Source of the DNA: CAYMND01 sp964465065
Lineage (GTDB): Bacteria > Acidobacteriota > Aminicenantia > UBA2199
Direction of reading: 5' to 3'
DNA length: 24,930 bases
NCBI GenBank assembly: GCA_964465065.1
Contig: CAYXHZ010000045.1
Location: 1 to 24,930 of the forward strand
Shown here: piece after piece, positions 7,952 to 15,320 of the stretch
Position numbering within the stretch: the stretch's first letter is position 1
Layout of the letters: every line of letters begins with the position of its first letter
Program-made: the position numbers and the translations under genes
Notes under the pieces: model-generated
The model's database searches: none
The model's input: only the letters and a program-made list of their open reading frames with translations
Told to the model about the DNA's origin: nothing

Positions 7952-8051
7952 NNNNNNNNNNNNNNNNNNNNNNNNNNNNNNNNNNNNNNNNNNNNNNNNN
8001 NNNNNNNNNNNNNNNNNNNNNNNNNNNNNNNNNNNNNNNNNNNNNNNNNNN
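7952..8051. other. Assembly gap (100 N)
   Basis: Exactly 100 N inside an intergenic region. The first bases after it, GGCACCT (8052-8058), match the end of the reverse-oriented TGCCTGGCACCT repeat seen at 144-160, so the assembly may have broken within a repeat copy. Confidence 0.95.
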
Positions 8052-8353
8052 GGCACCTAATCGGCCTGACCTTTCCCCCTACCCCCTTCCCTGAAGGGAC
8101 GGGGGGCTGGATCTCATGTACTCCTTCATGCTCCATTGAAAAGCGGACAGATTGCGGAATACCGGGAGAGCGAGTCACAATAAAAATCCATCCGATAACC
8201 GCGATAACGCGATGTTTTTAAAAAAGGTGCCAGGCAAGAAAAGTTGCGTGCTGAAAAAAGTGCCAGGCAAGAAATGGCCGGCCTTGCAAAAAAGAAAGAT
8301 AGCAGGCATTATACAGAAAACAGTGCTTGTGATAACGCGCAAGGGTAAGAAAA
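8052..8353. other. Repeat-rich intergenic region upstream of the histidine kinase
   Basis: No convincing gene is seen in these 302 bases. They hold an imperfect hairpin of C- and G-runs at about 8082-8106 (TTCCCT-GA-AGGGA at its centre) and two direct copies of GATAACGCG (8203-8211 and 8331-8339). Two copies of the AAAAAGGTGCCAGGCAAG repeat also lie here, 33 bases apart. Confidence 0.5.
8221..8274 (+). repeat. Tandem pair of the GTGCCAGGCAAGAAA repeat
   Basis: GTGCCAGGCAAGAAA occurs at 8227-8241 and again at 8260-8274, each preceded by a run of five or six A (with one extra G in the first copy). The period is 33 bases. The core is shared with the minus-strand copy at 144-160. Each unit carries the small TGCCAGGCA inverted repeat. 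Confidence 0.75.
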
Positions 8354-10147
8354 ATGATCATGCAGAGTCCGTTCATTTTATCGTTACTGTCGGCCAGCCT
8401 GAGCACGCTGATTATCAGCCTGACCTTTCTGTACCTGTACTTCAAGGAAAAACGGCCCTATCTGCTGATCTGGTTCATAGCCTGGGTCCTGTACGCGCTG
8501 CGTTTCGCCAGTTCCCTGACCTTCGGCGAGTCGCACAATGCCTGGTTGCCGCTCGGCCTCAGACAGATCCTGGCCCTGGGTAACGGCGTCATGCTGCTGC
8601 TGGGGACACGCCAGTTCATGAAAAAAACGTCCGGTATCGCCTTCTGGCTGTCCTTCGCCCCATTCCTGGCCTGGATTGTCCTGGCCTCTTTCCTGCGCCT
8701 GGATTATCTATGGCTGGTTGTGCCGATCTTCCTGCTATTGGGGTACATCTTCGTACGAATCGGCCTGTATTTCATCGTCTACCAGCCTGCCCCGTACTTC
8801 ACCCGTCTGGGCATCGGACTGGCCATGATCGTCTGGGGCCTGCACAAATTCGATTATCCGTTCCTGGCCCGCGATCCGTACTGGGCGACCATCGGTTTCA
8901 CCGTCGGCTACTGTCTGGAACTCTGCGTGGCCATCGGCATGATTCTGCTGCACTACGAGATGAACAAGAAACTGCTGCAAAAGGCCGAAGAGGAACGGAT
9001 CCGTATCGAGCAGCGCATCCACCAGACGGCCAAGCTCCAGGCCCTGGGTCAGATGGCCGGCGGTGTGGCCCACGATTTCAACAATCAGCTGGCCGGCATC
9101 ATGGGCTACGCCGAACTGTGCCAGCAGGAATGCGGCACGTCCCCGGCCGCCCAGGATTACCTGCGCCAGATCATCGCCGCATCCAGACGATCGGCCGACC
9201 TGATCGAGCAGTTGCTGACTTTCGCCCGCAAAGGCCTGTTCCGCTCCGAGCCCACTTCCGTACACGCCGTCATCGGGGACGTGTTGAACATGCTCAAACG
9301 CAGCGTCAGTAAAAAGATCGTGCTGGTCACGGACCTGAAGGCCGGACGCGACATCGTCAGCGGCGACCGCTCGCATCTGCACAACGCCCTGCTCAACATC
9401 GCCCTCAACAGCTGCGACGCCATGCCCCTGGGCGGCACCCTGACCCTGAGCACGGAAAACGATCCGAGCCGGCGTTTCATACAGGTCTGCGTCCACGACA
9501 CCGGTGTCGGCATGAGCGCCGAGATCAAGGCCCACATCCTGGAGCCCTTCTTCACCACCAAACCTACCGGCAGCGGATCCGGCATGGGACTCCCGGCGGC
9601 GTACGGCACCATTTCGAAACACGGCGGTGACCTGCAGGTCGAAAGCCAGCCCGAGCAAGGCTCACGCTTCATCATCAGCCTGCCCCTGTGCGCCGAGACC
9701 GACTCTGCGCCGGTAGCGCCGCCTCTTGTCGACGAAGCGGCAGACCCAGCTGCGACAAGCAGCCTGCACATCCTGGTCATCGACGACGAACGGAGCGTTC
9801 TGGATATTCTGGGCCGCATGCTGACCCGTCTGGGGCACCGCCCGCAGCCTTTCACCGACCCGATCGCCGCCCAGGACTATTTCCGCCAGCACCACGCGGA
9901 AATCGATCTGATCATCAGCGACCTGGTCATGCCGGAGCTGAACGGCTTCGAACTGCTCCTGCGCCTGCAGTCCCAATCCCCGGGCATCCGGGCCATCATC
10001 TGCAGCGGCTACGGCGATCCGCTGGATCGTGAAGACTACAGCCGCAGCGATCTGACAGTCGTGCGCAAGCCCTTCAGCCTGAACGCCTTGCGGGAAGGCA
10101 TCGCCAAGGCGATGCAGCCCCGATACGCCGACAAGATCAAACCGTGA
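8354..10147 (+). CDS. Hybrid sensor histidine kinase with C-terminal receiver domain
   Basis: This is a 597-residue inner-membrane protein. About seven hydrophobic segments fill residues 5-200. A short coiled linker (203-228) leads to a HisKA domain with phospho-acceptor His240 in 'GGVAHDFNNQLAGIMGY'. The HATPase domain has N348/N352 ('NIALNSCDA'), 'DTGVGM' (382-387), 'FFTTK' and 'GSGSGMGL'. A receiver domain covers ~471-590 with acidic pair Asp477/Asp478, phospho-site Asp523 in 'ISDLVMPELNG' and Lys572. All catalytic residues are present, so it should autophosphorylate and pass phosphate to its own receiver. The 'VAHDFNN' H-box is typical of kinases that lack a PAS-linked output partner nearby, and no response-regulator gene is adjacent. 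The signal is unknown; the membrane domain itself may be the sensor. AAGGGTAAG (8341-8349) precedes the ATG. The gene overlaps the next convergent gene by 11 bases. Confidence 0.9.
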   Translation: MIMQSPFILSLLSASLSTLIISLTFLYLYFKEKRPYLLIWFIAWVLYALRFASSLTFGESHNAWLPLGLRQILALGNGVMLLLGTRQFMKKTSGIAFWLSFAPFLAWIVLASFLRLDYLWLVVPIFLLLGYIFVRIGLYFIVYQPAPYFTRLGIGLAMIVWGLHKFDYPFLARDPYWATIGFTVGYCLELCVAIGMILLHYEMNKKLLQKAEEERIRIEQRIHQTAKLQALGQMAGGVAHDFNNQLAGIMGYAELCQQECGTSPAAQDYLRQIIAASRRSADLIEQLLTFARKGLFRSEPTSVHAVIGDVLNMLKRSVSKKIVLVTDLKAGRDIVSGDRSHLHNALLNIALNSCDAMPLGGTLTLSTENDPSRRFIQVCVHDTGVGMSAEIKAHILEPFFTTKPTGSGSGMGLPAAYGTISKHGGDLQVESQPEQGSRFIISLPLCAETDSAPVAPPLVDEAADPAATSSLHILVIDDERSVLDILGRMLTRLGHRPQPFTDPIAAQDYFRQHHAEIDLIISDLVMPELNGFELLLRLQSQSPGIRAIICSGYGDPLDREDYSRSDLTVVRKPFSLNALREGIAKAMQPRYADKIKP

Positions 10148-11711
10148 TCTGCTCCTCCATGTGAGGCACCACCGCATCCAGGCCCTCGGCCCGCAGATGC
10201 TCGCAAAACTGCCGTGACTGCTCCTCTTCTCCATGCACCACCGCCACCTTGGCGATCGTCAGACCGGATTCGTGCAGGAAGCGAAGCAGTTCGTTTTTAT
10301 CGGCATGGGCACTGAAGCCCGAAACCGTCTCCACATGGGCCTTGAGCGGGTATTCCTTGCCCAGGATGTTGACCATCGGTACCGGTCCGTGCCCGCCGCG
10401 TTCCCTTCTGGCCGCGCTCAGTTCCAGTATGCGCCGCCCCAGGGTGTGTTCGGCCATGAAACCGACGATCAGCACGGTGTTGCGCGAATCGTGGATCTTG
10501 TAGCGCAGGTGGTGCAGGATCCGGCCGGCTTCGCACATCCCGGAGGCCGACAGGACGATGTGCGGGGACATGTCGCGGTTGAGGCGCATCGACTCCTCGA
10601 CCGTTTCGATGAAGCGCACCGAGGAGAAGTAGAATGGGTTCTGGCCCCTTTCCAGAAAGGTTTCATGGGTTTCCCGATCGTAGAGCTCGGGATGTTCGCC
10701 GTACACCCGGGTCAGTTTCCCGGCCAGGGGGCTGTCGACGTAAACCGGCACGGACGGGATCGCCTTCTCGTTCATCAGTTCATGGATTGTGTAAAGGAGC
10801 TCCTGGGTCCTTCCGTAGGCGAAGGCCGGCACCAGCACGCAACCGCCGCGGCTCAGGGTGTCGTTGACGATTTTTTTCAGCGCCGGTTTGAGGTTGTCTA
10901 TCTCGTCGTGCAAACGGTCGCCGTAGGTGCTCTCGATGATCAGCAGGTCGATGTTGCGGTCGGCCGGGTCGAAGACGACGGTCGGATCGCGCAGGATCGG
11001 CTTGGAAAAGCGGCCGATGTCGCCGCTGAACAGAATGCGGCGGGTCTTGCCGCCTTCCTGGACACGCAGCAGGGTCAGGGCCGAACCGAGGATGTGGCCG
11101 GCGTCGAAGAATTCGATTTCCATCTTGTGTCCGACCTGAACCGGTGTGCGATAGGGATAACTCTGAATCTGGCGCAGGGCCGCTTCGGCGTCCTGGATGC
11201 CGTACAGCGGTCTGACCGGATCGATGCCACGCTGTTCCATCAGCTTGCCCACCTGGTCGGCATCGATGCGCTGTCCGTTTTTCTTGAGCTGCTTCTTGAT
11301 GCCTTCATAGCGCTCGCCCGTCCTCTGCTTGGCAGACAGCCCGTTTTCGGCCATCATCCGGCTGCGCAGAGTTTTGTAGTTGAGGTACTGGGCATCGGAT
11401 TCCTGGATGTAGGCCGCGTCGAGCAGCAGGGGCTGCAGAGCGTCGGCCGTGGCCCGGGTGCAGATCAGCTGCCCGTGGAAGCCGTTCTTGACCAGCAGGG
11501 GAAAACGCCCGGCGTGATCGATATGGGCGTGGGACAAAACAATATTGGTGACACTGGCGGCGTCGACGGCCAGATGCCGGTTCTTGTCTTCGCTCTCCTG
11601 TCTTTTTCCCTGGAACATACCGCAATCCAGCAGAATCCGGTCTTCTCCGGCTTCGACCATGTGCATCGAACCGGTCACTTCCCGTGCCGCGCCCAAAAAG
11701 CGTACATTCAT
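10137..11711 (-). CDS. Metallo-beta-lactamase-fold RNA-processing nuclease (beta-CASP, YSH1/CPSF-like)
   Basis: This 524-residue soluble protein has the MBL motif 'LSHAHIDHAGR' (His61, His63, Asp65, His66), a downstream 'DAGHILGSA', and 'ILFSGDIGRF' for the bridging Asp. A beta-CASP insertion includes 'IIESTYGDRLH', and the C-terminal RNA-specific segments are 'LSASGMCEAGRI', 'GFSAHADKNELL' and 'VVHGEEEQS'. This is the layout of the COG1236 family of predicted exonucleases related to eukaryotic CPSF-73. Zinc-dependent RNA cleavage in the cytoplasm is expected from family knowledge. AAGGAGAT lies eight to nine bases before the ATG. The gene ends tail-to-tail with, and overlaps, the histidine kinase gene; no functional link is implied. 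Confidence 0.9.
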   Translation of the reverse strand: MNVRFLGAAREVTGSMHMVEAGEDRILLDCGMFQGKRQESEDKNRHLAVDAASVTNIVLSHAHIDHAGRFPLLVKNGFHGQLICTRATADALQPLLLDAAYIQESDAQYLNYKTLRSRMMAENGLSAKQRTGERYEGIKKQLKKNGQRIDADQVGKLMEQRGIDPVRPLYGIQDAEAALRQIQSYPYRTPVQVGHKMEIEFFDAGHILGSALTLLRVQEGGKTRRILFSGDIGRFSKPILRDPTVVFDPADRNIDLLIIESTYGDRLHDEIDNLKPALKKIVNDTLSRGGCVLVPAFAYGRTQELLYTIHELMNEKAIPSVPVYVDSPLAGKLTRVYGEHPELYDRETHETFLERGQNPFYFSSVRFIETVEESMRLNRDMSPHIVLSASGMCEAGRILHHLRYKIHDSRNTVLIVGFMAEHTLGRRILELSAARRERGGHGPVPMVNILGKEYPLKAHVETVSGFSAHADKNELLRFLHESGLTIAKVAVVHGEEEQSRQFCEHLRAEGLDAVVPHMEEQITV

Positions 11712-11747
11712 GATGACAATCTCCTTGCTCGAACAATCAGAACCATC

Positions 11748-11776
11748 ATCTTACTGTCTTTGGCCATAGTTGTAAA
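11748..11776 (-). promoter_or_regulatory. Promoter of the beta-CASP nuclease gene
   Basis: On the minus strand TTTACA (11771-11776) is separated by 17 bases from TAAGAT (11748-11753). The -35 matches the consensus at five positions and the -10 at four. The predicted start near 11741 gives a leader of about 30 bases with the AAGGAGAT site. Confidence 0.55.
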
Positions 11777-11886
11777 GATCCGCGCCAAAAGATCCGCACA
11801 CCTGTGGGTTTTGTTGAATTCGTACCGAAACAATTACATAAATAGAGTTGTAAAATCTGTTTGGGAACGAAAGCGAAAAGGCTGCC

Positions 11887-12789
11887 ATGAGCAAACAAGA
11901 AATCCTGCAGAAACTGTTCAACCCGCGCCGACACCAGCTGCCGACCCTGCCCGTCCTGTTCGTGGAGATGCAGAAGCTTCTGGACAACCCGTTCTGTTCC
12001 AGTCATGCCATATCCGACCTGATCAAAAAGGATCAGAGCATGGTCAGCAAGATCATCCAGCTCAGCAATTCGGCGCTGTACGGCCGGCTCCAGGAAACCA
12101 AACTCGTCGACAACGCCATCACCTACCTGGGTACCGAAACCCTGCGCAATCTGGTGCTGCAGATCTGCCTGGTGCGGATTCTTCCGGTCAACAAATCGGC
12201 CCTGCCCGAATTCAGCGCCCAGAACTTCTGGAAGCACTCTCTGGCCACCGCTTTCTTCTCGGACCGCCTGGCCATGATGCTGCGTCTGCCCGGCAGCGAC
12301 CAGTATTACCTGGGCGGGTTGCTGCACGACCTGGGCAAGGTATTGCTGTACCAGTTTCACCCGGACTTGTTCGAAAAGGCCGTCATGACGGCGATCCAGG
12401 AGAACCTGAGCGGATTCGAGGCCGAAAACCGGACCATCGGCATCGATCACGCCGATATCGGCGCGTTTCTGGCCGAAGCCTGGAAATTCGATGCCACCAT
12501 CGTCAACGTCATCGCCAACCATCACCAGCTGCTGCCCTCCAGGATGAACCTGGCCACCGCCATCGTCAGCCTGGCCAACGATTACGCCAATCTCTTCGGC
12601 CTGGGCATGCCCTGGGACAATACCGACATCGACCAGGTCGCCAAGCAGGATGCCTGGGAATGGATCCGTAAAAACCAGAACCTGATGGGGCTGGAACCGG
12701 ACAATCTGGTCTTCGAACTCAGTCAGCATGTCCCGGAAATCAGTTCTTCGGTGGACGTCCTGCTCAACCAGGCCGGCGAAAGAGCATGA
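11887..12789 (+). CDS. HDOD-domain signalling protein
   Basis: The 300-residue product is essentially one HDOD domain ('QLPTLPVLFVEMQKLLDN', 'LIKKDQSMVSKIIQLSNSALYG'). HDOD proteins are HD-fold relatives used in bacterial signalling, often without catalysis. Here the HD-type metal ligands look retained: His117 ('WKHSLATA'), His147-Asp148 ('LLHDLGK'), His188 ('DHADIGA') and His212/213 ('ANHHQ'). A phosphohydrolase activity is therefore possible but unproven. It is cytoplasmic with no membrane segment. An AT-rich upstream region offers TAAAAT (11851-11856) as a -10 candidate without a good -35, and a weak AAAAGG precedes the ATG. It overlaps the next gene by ATGA (12786-12789), so the two are probably translated together. 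Confidence 0.88.
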   Translation: MSKQEILQKLFNPRRHQLPTLPVLFVEMQKLLDNPFCSSHAISDLIKKDQSMVSKIIQLSNSALYGRLQETKLVDNAITYLGTETLRNLVLQICLVRILPVNKSALPEFSAQNFWKHSLATAFFSDRLAMMLRLPGSDQYYLGGLLHDLGKVLLYQFHPDLFEKAVMTAIQENLSGFEAENRTIGIDHADIGAFLAEAWKFDATIVNVIANHHQLLPSRMNLATAIVSLANDYANLFGLGMPWDNTDIDQVAKQDAWEWIRKNQNLMGLEPDNLVFELSQHVPEISSSVDVLLNQAGERA

Positions 12790-13469
12790 ACAAAGCGCTG
12801 GGCCGCAAGGACTTCATCAACCTGGTCGTGACCATGATCGACGAGCACCGTCTGGCCGAACTGCAGCAGCTGATCCAGGACAAGGCCCAGCCGCTGCCGG
12901 AAACGGCGGTGCGCATGGGCTACCGACGGTACCTGGAGCAGGACATGGCCCTGCGTACCCGTTTTTTTCTGATCAGAAAGCTGAGGGAAATCACCGGCAT
13001 CGAGCCGGAGGACGTCGTCAGCCAGGACCTGATCCGCAGCATGATCGGTGTGCAGCCGGTGCCCGTTTTCAAGCTGGTCTTTGCGGGCCTCGACATCCGG
13101 CCGGGCATACTGAAGGCTGTCCAGCGCGAGATCCAGGATTGGTACCGCAGCCTGCTGGAAAACAGCCAGTACCTGCAGCTCGGCCAGCTGCAGGAAATCA
13201 CCCGGCTCGCCCCCGATCCGGCCCTGGTCCAGGACATGTACAAGAATTATCTGATGTCCGGAAAACTGATCAGCTTCACCGGCATGAACAAGCAACTGGG
13301 CATCGCCCCGCTGGAATCGATGGTCCAGCAGGTCTACGGACATTACCGCCAGGCCCTGGCCGCCGCTTCCACACCGACCGCCGACCGCGAAAACATTCAG
13401 AAATGGTACGACAAGCTGCAGTCCCTGACCGGGTTCGCCGACGCCAGCCCGCGTCAGAACGGCGGCTAG
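12786..13469 (+). CDS. Helical protein of unknown function coupled to the HDOD gene
   Basis: I do not recognise a domain in this 227-residue protein. It looks soluble and almost entirely alpha-helical, with many amphipathic stretches ('MIDEHRLAELQQLIQDKAQ', 'DWYRSLLENSQYLQLGQLQE') and no signal peptide, membrane helix or Cys motif. Its ATG overlaps the TGA of the HDOD gene, which strongly suggests translational coupling and a shared role, perhaps as a partner or output of the HDOD protein. It ends 20 bases before the convergent propeller gene. Confidence 0.75.
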   Translation: MNKALGRKDFINLVVTMIDEHRLAELQQLIQDKAQPLPETAVRMGYRRYLEQDMALRTRFFLIRKLREITGIEPEDVVSQDLIRSMIGVQPVPVFKLVFAGLDIRPGILKAVQREIQDWYRSLLENSQYLQLGQLQEITRLAPDPALVQDMYKNYLMSGKLISFTGMNKQLGIAPLESMVQQVYGHYRQALAAASTPTADRENIQKWYDKLQSLTGFADASPRQNGG

Positions 13470-13488
13470 AAAGGCCCTTGCGCTCCCG

Positions 13489-14598
13489 TCAGCGTCGGCC
13501 TGTCCGGCCGCTGTTGCGTTCGTCGCCCATGTACTTGGGCCAGCGCGCATCCCTGGCCAGCGGCGCCTCGGCCTGCAGGGCGTACAGAAATCCGTCCAGC
13601 GAGGCGACCAGGAGCACCGCCCGGTCCGGAAACAGGGCCAGCGCCGAACGCACGTAGTCGCCGCTGCGGAACTGCCAGAGCGATCGTCCGTTGCGGCTGA
13701 AGGCGTAGATCCGTCCCGAGCCGTCGCCGGTGTAGACCACACCGCTGTCGTCGATGACCGGGCAGGCGTTGAAACCGCCCTGTCCGTCGACGCGCCAGGC
13801 CATCTTGCCGTTGGCTTCGACGGCGTAGAAATGCTTGTCGTAGCTTCCGAAATAGATGCGCCCGCCCTGGTCGATCACCGGCGAGGCGATGACCCAGCGC
13901 TGGGCCCGGAAGCGGAACTGGGCCTTACCGTCGGCGTCGAGCAGGTAGAGGTGGTGATCCATGGAGGTCAGGGCGATGCGGCCGTCGCCGAAGGCGGCCG
14001 GACTGGAGAAGATGACCCCGCTGCCGGAGAACCAGGTCCGTACCTTCCCGTCGGCGAATATTTTGAACACCTTGCCGTCCTTGCCGGGCTGCAGCACGCT
14101 GCCGTCGTCCAGGACCAGTCCGCTGGAAAAGACCGGCGCGCCCAGACTGACGCTGCGCAGCAGCTGGCCGCTGCCGGCGTCGAACATGCTCAGCTGTCCC
14201 GCCTCGTCACAGACCACGATCCGGCCGTTGTCCGGCAGCGGGGTGGCCCGGAATGGCTTTGAGCCCTTCAAGACCAGGCGTTCCTGCCCCTGTTCGTCCA
14301 GCGAGCGCAGCTGACCGAACAGATCGGCCAGCCAGAGCTTGCCCTGGCCGTCGTAACTGGGCGCGGCGGCCAGCGGGGCCTTGAGATCGCGCTGCCAGAG
14401 CAATTGGCCGCGATGATCGAAAACGAACAGGGCGCCGTTCTTGTTGACCACGGCCGCCCGGTCTGAAAAAATGGCCGGTCCGCCGGCGGTTTCCACCACC
14501 AGGTCCTGTTTCCACAGCAGCCGGGGCTCGGCGGCGCCCGGCAGCGAGCCGGCCAGCGTCAGCAGGAGCAGAAAAACGCAGAATTTGTTCTTGTCCAC
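13489..14598 (-). CDS. Secreted PQQ-type beta-propeller repeat protein
   Basis: The 369-residue product starts with GTG (14598) after GGGTGA with a six-base spacer. It has a signal peptide (FCVFLLLLTLAGSLPGAA). The rest is seven or eight propeller blades with the recurring pattern of PQQ-like repeats, for example 'GALFVFDHRGQLLWQRDL', 'GRIYFGSYDKHFYAVEANG' and 'GRIYAFSRNGRSLWQF'. A terminal 'WPKYMGDERNSGR' closely resembles the 'WPMFRGDxxHTG' element of that family. It is probably periplasmic; a scaffold role such as that of BamB is possible, but this is a single-domain protein with no BAM neighbours. PQQ binding is not implied by the fold. Confidence 0.85.
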   Translation of the reverse strand: MDKNKFCVFLLLLTLAGSLPGAAEPRLLWKQDLVVETAGGPAIFSDRAAVVNKNGALFVFDHRGQLLWQRDLKAPLAAAPSYDGQGKLWLADLFGQLRSLDEQGQERLVLKGSKPFRATPLPDNGRIVVCDEAGQLSMFDAGSGQLLRSVSLGAPVFSSGLVLDDGSVLQPGKDGKVFKIFADGKVRTWFSGSGVIFSSPAAFGDGRIALTSMDHHLYLLDADGKAQFRFRAQRWVIASPVIDQGGRIYFGSYDKHFYAVEANGKMAWRVDGQGGFNACPVIDDSGVVYTGDGSGRIYAFSRNGRSLWQFRSGDYVRSALALFPDRAVLLVASLDGFLYALQAEAPLARDARWPKYMGDERNSGRTGRR

Positions 14599-14635
14599 GA
14601 TCGTTCACCCATGGCGAGAGATTCACATCGATAAG

Positions 14636-14669
14636 GAAATAAAAAGGCAGCGGACCGAAATCCGCTGCC
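14636..14669 (-). terminator. Intrinsic terminator of the subtilase/barrel operon
   Basis: On the minus strand GGCAGCGGA, a six-base loop and TCCGCTGCC form a perfect 9-bp stem (14646-14669), followed directly by TTTTTATTT. It lies 24 bases beyond the stop of the beta-barrel gene and before the PQQ propeller gene, so the latter is probably transcribed separately. Confidence 0.9.
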
Positions 14670-14692
14670 CCGTTGCATTCGATAAGGTAATG

Positions 14693-15307
14693 TTACTTTT
14701 TCTTGGCGAAATCGAAACGGTAGCCGACGGTGACCATGTAGCGCAGGCCGCCCATGTCCAGGTCGATCGAGTTGTTGCCCGGGACATCCAGGGTGAACTT
14801 CATCGGCAGGTAACGGATCTGGCCGCCCAGGTAGAGTCCGGCGATCAGGTCGATCTTCAGACCGCCGCCGAAAGAGAACACGCTCTTGCTCTTTTCGAAA
14901 GAACTGAGATTATCGGGCAGGTCCGTTGCGCCGTTCCTGGCGGTGTAGGTCTGCTCGTATTTGTGCGAGCCGATGCCGACACGGACGAAGGGATGGAAAC
15001 GGCCCAGGTCCAGGGTGTAACCGATGAACCCTTCCAGACCGGACAGTTTCAGGTTGCTGGCGTACACTTCGATGGTGCCGATATCCCCGTCCTTGTCGTA
15101 GCCGCCTTCGTACAGGATACCCAGAGTCAGGCCTTTGAAGACATTGACGGAAAGTTCCGGGCAAAAGATTTTACCGTTGCCGAAAATGGGTTCGAGCTTG
15201 TCGTCGTTGAGCTGCTGTCCGCCGTAGGAAAGGCCCAGGTCGACGGAGACGGCGCCCAGGGACAGGCCCGTCATCAGGATCAGTGCGAGTATTAACTGTT
15301 TGCGCAT
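14693..15307 (-). CDS. Outer-membrane beta-barrel protein
   Basis: This 204-residue protein has a signal peptide (KQLILALILMTGLSLGA, cleavage near residue 19). Alternating amphipathic strands follow: 'LTLGILYEGGY', 'LSGLEGFIGYTLDLG', 'FHPFVRVGIGSHKYEQTY', 'VFSFGGGLKIDLIAGLYLGGQIRYLP' and 'LRYMVTVGYRFDF'. A penultimate aromatic pair (YRFDF) close to the C-terminus is typical of BAM-inserted barrels. The size suggests an 8-strand OmpX/OmpW-like barrel; the function is unknown. It is the second gene of an operon: its SD AAGGAGT overlaps the TAA stop of the subtilase gene (TAAGGAG), with 13 bases between the two genes. It is related in pattern to the truncated barrel at 21526-21915. Confidence 0.8.
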   Translation of the reverse strand: MRKQLILALILMTGLSLGAVSVDLGLSYGGQQLNDDKLEPIFGNGKIFCPELSVNVFKGLTLGILYEGGYDKDGDIGTIEVYASNLKLSGLEGFIGYTLDLGRFHPFVRVGIGSHKYEQTYTARNGATDLPDNLSSFEKSKSVFSFGGGLKIDLIAGLYLGGQIRYLPMKFTLDVPGNNSIDLDMGGLRYMVTVGYRFDFAKKK

Positions 15308-15320
15308 TTTGGGTTACTCC

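Noticed and set aside
8082..8106. C/G-run hairpin as an intrinsic terminator
   Set aside because: The stem is imperfect and no U-run follows on either strand. It is described only as intergenic structure.
8221..8274. CRISPR array
   Set aside because: There are only two short copies 33 bases apart in this block, with A-runs, no spacers of regular length beyond one, and no cas genes.
10233..12671. 812-codon open frame on the plus strand
   Set aside because: It runs antisense through the beta-CASP nuclease gene and then out of frame through the HDOD gene. No motif or start signal supports it.
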